The notes under the pieces: model-generated
The model's database searches: none
What the model saw: the letters and a program-made list of their open reading frames with translations, nothing else
Told to the model about the DNA's origin: nothing
Shown here: positions 58,840 to 64,000 of the stretch, one piece after another
How positions within the stretch are numbered: the stretch's first letter is position 1
How the letters are laid out: every line of letters begins with the position of its first letter
DNA from: an uncultured Methanomassiliicoccaceae archaeon
GTDB taxonomy: Archaea; Thermoplasmatota; Thermoplasmata; Methanomassiliicoccales; Methanomethylophilaceae
Assembly: GCA_905187815.1 (NCBI GenBank)
Contig: CAJJJM010000001.1
Location: 124,001 to 188,000, forward strand
Direction of reading: 5' to 3'
DNA: 64,000 nt
Made by a program: the position numbers and the translations under genes

Positions 58840-60014
58840 TCGCGCACGAGCGTCCTGCCCTCCATGCCGGGGAGCCTCTCGTCCATCTCGCGTTTGAACG
58901 CCTCGGGTACGGCGGAGAAGTCGCGCACCGACCTGCTGCGAAGGTATTCCGGGAACGTCCCGATCATCTTGTTTATGCTCTTGTCGCCGGCAATCCCGGC
59001 CATGACCGCGGCGGTCCTGATCCCGTCGGGCATCATGCTGATGTCCCTGTAGATGATACCGCCGTCGTAGAACCCGAGCTCTGCTCCGGATGCGACGGCT
59101 TCGCAGACAGCCGCCGCGTTCTTGGAAGTCATGACGTATCCGTCCGAATCGACCTGCGGCTGATCTTCGCTGAGCCTTCCGTAGAACGCATCCTCTATGA
59201 GCGTGGACGTGTCGATGGGGACCGCGATGCTCTTCGGCCTCAGGAACATGACGGTGAGCGCGAACACCTCCTCCGGCTTCAGTTCGCGGCCGTTCTCGTC
59301 CAGGACTGATGTCATCGTCCCGGCCTTGTTCATGGCGCATCCGATGTACCCGGATTCGGACTGGACCTGCCTCTGAACGTTGTCAGAGCGTATCCCGTGG
59401 GAATCCATCTCGCCTGATACGTAGTCGAGGTCCCTCTGCGCGTTGAGCGTCAGCACGTCGACGCCCATGGAGTTGAGTATCTGAGGCGCGGAGTCGGAGA
59501 CGGGGCCGCAGTTGCAGTCCATGACGACGGAGCACTCCGCTTTCTCGGGGGGCAGAGACCTCAGTCTGGCGTTGTACTCGTCAACGGCGCCGTACACCTC
59601 ATACACATGACCCAGACCTCCGGATTCTGGGAGCTTCGGGGGATCCACGAGGTACATCTCCAGATGTCTGAGCTGCTCCTTCCTGAACAGGCTTCCGTTG
59701 GGGTTGACCAGGAGGTATCCGCTGGTCATGCCGTATCCGCGGTACTCCGTGACGTATACGGCGCAGTCACCCTTGGAGGCGGCCAGTGCCAGCGCGGGAC
59801 AGCTGACTACGCCTACGTCGAGAACGTTCGCACCGGAGGATGTCAGTCCGGCCACTAGGGCCTCCTTCATCATGGAGCTGCTCCTCATCAGGTCCCTGCC
59901 CACCACGACCTTGCGGTTGTCCATGGCTAGGGCATGACCCAAGAGTATGCCCATCTCGGGGCTGGTGTTCTCTGCGGGCGAGGACCTGAGCAGAATCCTG
60001 TCGGCTTGCGCCAT
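58674..60014 (-). CDS. Degenerate phosphomannomutase/phosphoglucomutase-like protein
   Basis: A protein of about 446 residues with the four-domain hexose phosphate mutase plan: VVVGRDLMRSSSMMKEALVAGL near residue 40, DYNARLR... and the C-terminal domain TPGPAIEIVAESKD. The catalytic phosphoserine loop (TASHNP) is replaced by TEYRGYGMTSG, and the metal loop (DGDxDR) by CAMNKAGTM, so mutase chemistry should be lost. It may bind sugar phosphates or act as a regulator. Start uncertain: ATG at 60026 and 60041 are also possible; an AATAAATAT box at 60040-60048 favours 60014 or 60026. Confidence 0.78.
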   Translation of the reverse strand: MAQADRILLRSSPAENTSPEMGILLGHALAMDNRKVVVGRDLMRSSSMMKEALVAGLTSSGANVLDVGVVSCPALALAASKGDCAVYVTEYRGYGMTSGYLLVNPNGSLFRKEQLRHLEMYLVDPPKLPESGGLGHVYEVYGAVDEYNARLRSLPPEKAECSVVMDCNCGPVSDSAPQILNSMGVDVLTLNAQRDLDYVSGEMDSHGIRSDNVQRQVQSESGYIGCAMNKAGTMTSVLDENGRELKPEEVFALTVMFLRPKSIAVPIDTSTLIEDAFYGRLSEDQPQVDSDGYVMTSKNAAAVCEAVASGAELGFYDGGIIYRDISMMPDGIRTAAVMAGIAGDKSINKMIGTFPEYLRSRSVRDFSAVPEAFKREMDERLPGMEGRTLVRDYAWRVDLEGGWFLVRLIKTPGPAIEIVAESKDRAYVIGLVEIAGDLVDECLKAL

Positions 60015-60243
60015 GGCACTCTTCATCCCGCTTGACTTCATATTTATTGTGGTCCTCCCGCAAATGGAGAATCCATCCATCTCCGCGGTCGTCCTCAGCC
60101 CCATTCAGGAAGGCAGACATCTGGCTCTTTGGAGGCAGCCCGGAAATGGTAAAATGGCACCGATTTTTGGCCAATATTTAAAGAATCTTTAAATACGACA
60201 GAGTGGGATATTTACTCCATAACAGGGGGTGTTTGCCATAGCA

Positions 60244-60456
60244 ATGGAACGCATCGATATCAAGAAGGCACAGGCCATCGCCAAGAACAAGGGACTGAAG
60301 CCCGGAAAGGTAAAGGGTACTGATGGGATCCAGTTCACCAAGGGGAAGAACAACAGGCTCGACGTCATCACCTGGGAGGAGTTCGAGGGCATCCTTGCCA
60401 AGAGGCAGCTCGCCATCTACGAATCCGGCGGGTGGATGAAGATAATGAAGGAGTGA
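60244..60456 (+). CDS. Small basic protein of unknown function
   Basis: A 70-residue, Lys-rich soluble protein: MERIDIKKAQAIAKNKGLKP, then GTDGIQFTKGKNNRLDVITW and the hydrophobic end ESGGWMKIMK. The order of helix and strands suggests a compact folded domain, and it has clean codon use and a TTTAAATA box at 60188-60195. GTG at 60229 is an alternative start directly behind AGGGGG. I do not recognise the family; similar small proteins occur in gut methanogens, to my memory, without function. It precedes the tRNA-Leu gene. Confidence 0.65.
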   Translation: MERIDIKKAQAIAKNKGLKPGKVKGTDGIQFTKGKNNRLDVITWEEFEGILAKRQLAIYESGGWMKIMKE

Positions 60457-60522
60457 TCCTTCAGGCGACCTCGACTCGGAACTACTATATACAAGAATGT
60501 AATCCTTGGCCTCAGGCTCTTT

Positions 60523-60607
60523 GCAAGGGTATCCGAGCCTGGCCAAAGGAGATAGGTTCAGGGCCTATTCTCGTAGGAGTTCGAGGGTTCAAATCCCTTC
60601 CCTTGCA
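60523..60607 (+). tRNA. tRNA-Leu (CAG)
   Basis: GCAAGGG pairs with CCCTTGC. The anticodon stem ATAGG/CCTAT encloses TTCAGGG, giving CAG for CUG codons. A long variable arm (TCTCGTAGGAG) marks a class II tRNA. Discriminator A is at 60607 and CCA at 60608-60610. CTATATAC at 60484-60491 is a clear TATA box. Confidence 0.95.
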
Positions 60608-60627
60608 CCAATTCTCAAATCGTCATC

Positions 60628-61254
60628 TCAGTACTCGTCCATGTAGCTCTGGACGCTGTCTATCAGTCTGCCGATGTGTATGCCGTCGACGAACGAGTGA
60701 TGCGCCTGCACGGAGAACGGCATCGTGACCTTGCCATCCCTCTCCGAGTATCTCCCCCAGTCGAACATCGGCGTGACGTTGTTCCGATGTCCGGGGTTCG
60801 TATGGGATATATGACTGTAGGACACCCATGGGATCGGGGAGAACTGGAACACATCGATGCCCGGGGGCGATGGGAAGTAGACCTTCTGCGCCCTGGCGGC
60901 CCTCGTGGCCTCCTGGACGTACTCCCTCATGGAATCCCTGAACGGGACGGTGACCATCTTGAACAGGTCATCCCCCTCGTCCATGTACGCGAACGATGTG
61001 TCGATCTTGTCGAACAGGACGACCCTCTCACTGAGGAAGCGGTAGCGGAACTCCTCGATCTCGTTGGCGCACTTGGACACTACCCATATGAACGACATGG
61101 TGAACGAGTACCCTTCGTTGCGCACGGTCCTCAGGAAGTTGGTGACATCCAGGTCGACCGTCATGCAGTACGACGGCTCGACGTAGTGCCTGAAAATGGC
61201 GCAGTGCTCCCTTCTCCTCCATCTGTTCTCATCTATGACCGTGTAGCCGTTCAT
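60628..61254 (-). CDS. Chloramphenicol acetyltransferase-like protein (CatA family)
   Basis: A 208-residue trimeric-type O-acetyltransferase. HHSFVDGIHIGRL near residues 185-197 contains the catalytic His and the DG turn; SYSHISHTNPG and MPFSVQAHH are the other family signatures. Archaeal and gut-bacterial CatA homologues are common, and whether this one inactivates chloramphenicol or acts on another alcohol cannot be told. It is the sole gene between tRNA-Leu and the TauE operon, with a start at 61254 (MNGYTVIDENRWRRREH). Confidence 0.88.
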   Translation of the reverse strand: MNGYTVIDENRWRRREHCAIFRHYVEPSYCMTVDLDVTNFLRTVRNEGYSFTMSFIWVVSKCANEIEEFRYRFLSERVVLFDKIDTSFAYMDEGDDLFKMVTVPFRDSMREYVQEATRAARAQKVYFPSPPGIDVFQFSPIPWVSYSHISHTNPGHRNNVTPMFDWGRYSERDGKVTMPFSVQAHHSFVDGIHIGRLIDSVQSYMDEY

Positions 61255-61293
61255 CCGATCTCCAGACGGTTATCGGGATAAGGGGTTATAGAA

Positions 61294-61569
61294 TCACTCG
61301 AGGCTGATGACGATCCCGATCGCAGTGACGACGAAGAGAATGGCCGCGACCGCCGCCCATCTCCAGTCCCTCTCGATGACCAGCACCACGAAGGATGCGA
61401 TGACCCCCAGGAAAGGTGAGACGATCAGGACCAGCAGGCCGATGTAGATCAGGGTGTCCGTCCCGTCCATGAAGTAGAGGCAGAGTCCCGCGAGCATCAG
61501 GACCATGCCGATGACTATTCCGACCCTCAGGGTCGTCGCAGTGCTCCTGTTGAGATCGGGTGCGTTCAC
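61294..61569 (-). CDS. DUF1634 family membrane protein
   Basis: A 91-residue protein with three spans: VGIVIGMVLMLAGLCLYFM, DTLIYIGLLVLIVSPFLGVIA and WAAVAAILFVVTAIGIVI. DUF1634 genes are frequently found beside TauE/SafE exporters. The GTG at 61569 overlaps the TauE stop (GTGA), with AGGTGG about seven bases upstream, so the two proteins are translated together. It probably is a small accessory subunit; this is inferred from context. Confidence 0.8.
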   Translation of the reverse strand: MNAPDLNRSTATTLRVGIVIGMVLMLAGLCLYFMDGTDTLIYIGLLVLIVSPFLGVIASFVVLVIERDWRWAAVAAILFVVTAIGIVISLE

Positions 61570-62444
61570 AGGACACCACCTGCCTGGAGGAGGACGAGGA
61601 CAGCCATGACGAAGAGGACGATCGAGAAGTACTTCCTGAGGTGGCTCGACGGAATCCTCCTGGCGTAGCGGGCCCCTATCAGGGATCCGGAGAACGCGCC
61701 GAAGGCGAGGCATGCAGCGCACGGAAGAAGCGACTCGATCCCGGCGCCGCTGAGCAGCGGGGATACGGCAGGGTCGGTGAAGACCCCTGCGAAGAAGTAG
61801 GTGATCGCACCGGAGAACGCGGTGATGCCGATCATGAAGCTGCTGGTCGAGCTGGCGGCCTTCATCGGGATGTGCATGTGGAGGTTCATCAGCGGGACCT
61901 TGATCGCCCCTCCACCGACCCCCGTCATGGATGAGATGGCGCCGGCGAATGTGCAGATGCCCATGCCGCTCTTGACGTTCTGGATCTCGTAGCGGATGTC
62001 CTCGCCTATGGATTCGTCCCTGTATCTGAACGTCATCGGTCCGTCCTCCCCGTCGGACGGCTCCACGGTCCTCTCAGGGTTGATGATCATGCGGAATGCG
62101 CTGTATATGATTATGACCGAGAACAGGACCATGAGGATCCATGACTCGAGGTAGGTGGCCAACATCGCACCTATTATCGCCCCGATGCAGGTCGTTATCT
62201 CCATCATGAGGCCGAGGCGTACGTTCGAGAGCCCTTTGCTGATCAGGACTGTGGATGCTCCCACGGAACCTGCTATGATCCCGACCAGGCTCATGGCCAC
62301 CGCCTGCGTGGCGGTCTCGGCGACACCTGACAGCAGGAGGATCGGAACGAATATCACACCTCCTCCGAGACCGAACAGGGCGCCGAAAAGCCCGGAGCAC
62401 AACCCCAGTACGATCAGCCCTATCAGGATGACAGCCAGCTCCAT
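61566..62444 (-). CDS. Sulfite exporter TauE/SafE family protein
   Basis: A 292-residue permease with eight to nine spans in two related halves: GLFGALFGLGGGVIFVPILLL near residues 18-38 and FAGAISSMTGVGGGAIKVPLMN near 170-190 are the paired signature motifs. Family members move sulfite, sulfoacetate or other organosulfur anions. TTTATTCG about 28 bases upstream supports a leaderless start at 62444; the longer frame to 62816 is antisense to the NCS2 gene. It is an operon with the DUF1634 gene. Confidence 0.9.
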   Translation of the reverse strand: MELAVILIGLIVLGLCSGLFGALFGLGGGVIFVPILLLSGVAETATQAVAMSLVGIIAGSVGASTVLISKGLSNVRLGLMMEITTCIGAIIGAMLATYLESWILMVLFSVIIIYSAFRMIINPERTVEPSDGEDGPMTFRYRDESIGEDIRYEIQNVKSGMGICTFAGAISSMTGVGGGAIKVPLMNLHMHIPMKAASSTSSFMIGITAFSGAITYFFAGVFTDPAVSPLLSGAGIESLLPCAACLAFGAFSGSLIGARYARRIPSSHLRKYFSIVLFVMAVLVLLQAGGVL

Positions 62445-62519
62445 GAATGACGGTATCTGGAAGTCGAATAAAGGGCTGTCGGAGAACGGCTTAAAAGGGC
62501 ACAACCCGTGCGCCCAAGC

Positions 62520-63839
62520 ATGGAGACAACCGGCGCTCTGGACCGTTTCTTCGAGATAACAAAAAGAGGCTCCGACATAAAGACCGAGGTCAAGGGCGGA
62601 GTACTGATCTTCCTCGCGATGGCGTACATCATCGTCGTCAACTCGTCCATGATGGCGGATGCGGGGATGGACCAATCCGCGTGCTACACGGCGACCATCG
62701 TCATGTCCATCATCGGTACGCTGCTGATGGCGCTGTACGCGAAGTACCCCGTCGCACAGGCCCCGCTCATGGGAGTGAACGCGTTCTTCACATACACCAT
62801 CGTGATAGGTCTGCAATACACATGGCAGGAGGCCCTCGTCGCTGTCCTGCTCTCAGGCATAATCTTCTTCCTCATCGCCGTGAGCGGTGTCAGGAAGAAG
62901 GTCCTCGACCAGATTCCGCCGAGCCTGAGGTTCGGCATCACGGCCGGTATCGGTTGCTTCATAGTGTTCATCGGTCTCCAGAACGCAGGGATCATCGTCA
63001 ACTCCGACTCGACCCTCGTGGCTCTCGGCGAGTTCTCCAGTCCTCCCGTCATCCTGTCCTTGTTCTGCATCCTCCTGACGCTGTTCCTCTATGCCAGGAA
63101 GGTCACCGGGGCGATATTCTTCGGTATGATCATAACGGCGATAGTCGGCATGGTGTTCGGCATAATCGCGATACCCGATTCCCTGGTGTCCGTTCCGGTG
63201 ATGCCCGAGTTCGGCGCGTTCATCGACGGGCTCTCATCGGACCTCGTGAGCGTGGAGTTCCTGATGGTCGTCATATCGCTGACGTTCGTCCAGTTCTTCG
63301 ACAGCACAGGCACCCTGATGGCCACAGGAGAGAGGGCGGGGATCATAGACGAGAACGGCAACGTCCAGTGCGAGAAGGCGATGATAGCCGACTCCGCCAC
63401 ATCCGTCATCAGCGGAGTCGTCGGTGCGACGCCCACGGGATCCTTCGCGGAGTCCACCGTCGGAATCGAGGCCGGCGCCAGGACGGGTCTGGCATCCCTA
63501 ACCGTGGCCGTGCTGTTCGCCGTCGCGCTGTTCATAGGCCCGGTGTTCCAGGTCGTGGACTACAGCTGTACGGTCGGCGCGATGCTCATAGTCGGAGCCG
63601 CCATGATCACCCAGCTGAAGGGGGTCAAGTGGGATGACTGGCCCGTGTCCGTGGCCGTCCTCGCGACCATCATCATGATGATCCTCACCTACTCCATCAC
63701 CGACGGAATCGTGTTCGGCATCATATTCTACAGCGTGTGCATGATCGGTGCGAACCGCTGGAAGGAGGTGAGCCCGATAATCTACGCCCTGGCCGTGATA
63801 TCCCTCCTGTACCTCATCGTGGTGGTGGCGTCCCTCTGA
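62520..63839 (+). CDS. NCS2 family purine permease (AzgA-like)
   Basis: A 439-residue, 12-14 span transporter. FEITKRGSDIKTEVKGGVLIFLAMAYIIVVNSSMM near the start is the AzgA-type signature (key elements TEVKGG and FLAMAYIIVVN), and MGVNAFFTYTIV, QFFDSTGTLMATGERAG and ATPTGSFAESTVGIEAGARTGL are further conserved motifs with the substrate-binding Glu and Asp. It takes up adenine, guanine or hypoxanthine with protons. TTAAAAGG about 26 bases upstream supports the ATG at 62520; ATG at 62508 is less likely. Confidence 0.93.
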   Translation: METTGALDRFFEITKRGSDIKTEVKGGVLIFLAMAYIIVVNSSMMADAGMDQSACYTATIVMSIIGTLLMALYAKYPVAQAPLMGVNAFFTYTIVIGLQYTWQEALVAVLLSGIIFFLIAVSGVRKKVLDQIPPSLRFGITAGIGCFIVFIGLQNAGIIVNSDSTLVALGEFSSPPVILSLFCILLTLFLYARKVTGAIFFGMIITAIVGMVFGIIAIPDSLVSVPVMPEFGAFIDGLSSDLVSVEFLMVVISLTFVQFFDSTGTLMATGERAGIIDENGNVQCEKAMIADSATSVISGVVGATPTGSFAESTVGIEAGARTGLASLTVAVLFAVALFIGPVFQVVDYSCTVGAMLIVGAAMITQLKGVKWDDWPVSVAVLATIIMMILTYSITDGIVFGIIFYSVCMIGANRWKEVSPIIYALAVISLLYLIVVVASL

Positions 63840-63880
63840 GGACCCATCACCCTTTTAACCGACCAGGCGATGGCGGTGGC

Positions 63881-64000
63881 GTGTCCGTACTCCTCGTGAG
63901 ATATTCAGAGATAGGCCTGAAGAGCGCCCCCGTCCGCAGAAGGTTCGAGAACCAGCTGAAGGACAACATGCTGTCCATGCTAATGGAGGACGGCGTCGAG
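63881..64000 (+). CDS. thiI: tRNA 4-thiouridine synthase ThiI, 5' part
   Basis: The first 40 codons are visible and the gene continues past the window. VLLVRYSEIGLKSAPVRRRFENQL is the opening of the N-terminal ferredoxin-like domain before THUMP (key elements RYSEIGLKS and RRRFENQL). ThiI activates U8 of tRNA and, in archaea, transfers sulfur to make 4-thiouridine. The start is a GTG, with CTTTTAAC about 26 bases upstream indicating a leaderless mRNA. Confidence 0.85.
   Translation, partial: MSVLLVRYSEIGLKSAPVRRRFENQLKDNMLSMLMEDGVE

Noticed and set aside
1..64000. rRNA genes, transposases, integrases or a replication origin
   Set aside because: None were found. There are no Cdc6/Orc genes or long inverted repeats, and the only repeated elements are the short arrays described.

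Overview
The window looks like chromosomal DNA of a high-GC archaeon. Archaeal markers are the GatD/GatE amidotransferase, a group II thermosome, ribosomal proteins S17e and archaeal-type S15, a stand-alone Kae1, fibrillarin, ThiI, a translin-like protein, HypB/HypE and a RecJ-like DHH nuclease. Many starts sit 25-30 bases behind a TATA-like box with no Shine-Dalgarno site, which suggests leaderless transcripts. Hydrogenase maturation genes, ThyX, Isf-type iron-sulfur flavoproteins and a bacterial-type GrpE-DnaK-DnaJ set fit a methanogen. I suspect Methanomassiliicoccales (gut or rumen lineage), but that is inference. Almost every gene I checked stops with TGA, a few with TAA; TAG appears only twice, each time at the end of an abnormally long tail.

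Layout. 1-6.5 kb: two secreted membrane-anchored beta-rich proteins, then a reverse run hypB-purD-truA-translin, a one-span membrane protein and a lone HEPN-motif protein. 6.6-10.5 kb: a broken AAA ATPase and gatD-gatE. 10.6-16.6 kb: an MFS transporter, a redox cluster of four flavodoxin-fold proteins (three with the Isf cysteine signature) around an HxlR regulator, a methyltransferase and a DoxX-like protein. 16.6-26.6 kb: MATE transporter, acetyltransferase, metallo-beta-lactamase-fold enzyme, zinc-finger protein, YdeI-like protein, HAD phosphatase, an ABC exporter, TraB-family protein, thyX, and msrA between two TerB-like paralogues. 26.7-39.3 kb: rps17e, tRNAs, two paralogous small membrane proteins, rqcH, a TetR/MMPL pair, an NSS transporter, DUF1015, a broken membrane-protein gene, PEBP, a MazG-like protein and hypE. 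39.4-45 kb: thermosome, grpE, dnaK, dnaJ. 45-52.5 kb: FMN-binding protein, duplicated PH-like membrane protein, an intact DUF4143-type ATPase, proA-proB and an AGCS transporter. 52.7-64 kb: kae1, recJ-like, rps15, Nudix, flpA, a fused NADP phosphatase/NAD kinase, a JAMM protease, a degenerate phosphomannomutase, a small protein, catA, TauE with DUF1634, an NCS2 permease and the start of thiI. Six tRNAs are present: Arg-GCG, Thr-GGT, Arg-TCG, Ser-CGA, Val-GAC and Leu-CAG, all with an encoded CCA.

The least expected structure is a set of short direct-repeat arrays with a 32-34 base period. One lies upstream of the intact ATPase (48063-48141). A closely related copy lies in a gap without a gene (20571-20618). 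A third array, of different sequence but similar period (6469-6547), precedes an ATPase gene that has lost its middle. This suggests a family of ATPase loci in different stages of decay, with a conserved period-32 control element. Other signs of decay are a frameshifted membrane-protein paralogue near 27.58 kb, a gene split by an in-frame TAA at 37092-37094, and a JAMM gene that has lost its natural stop and runs 166 bases into the convergent gene. No CRISPR array, rRNA gene, transposase or integrase was seen.
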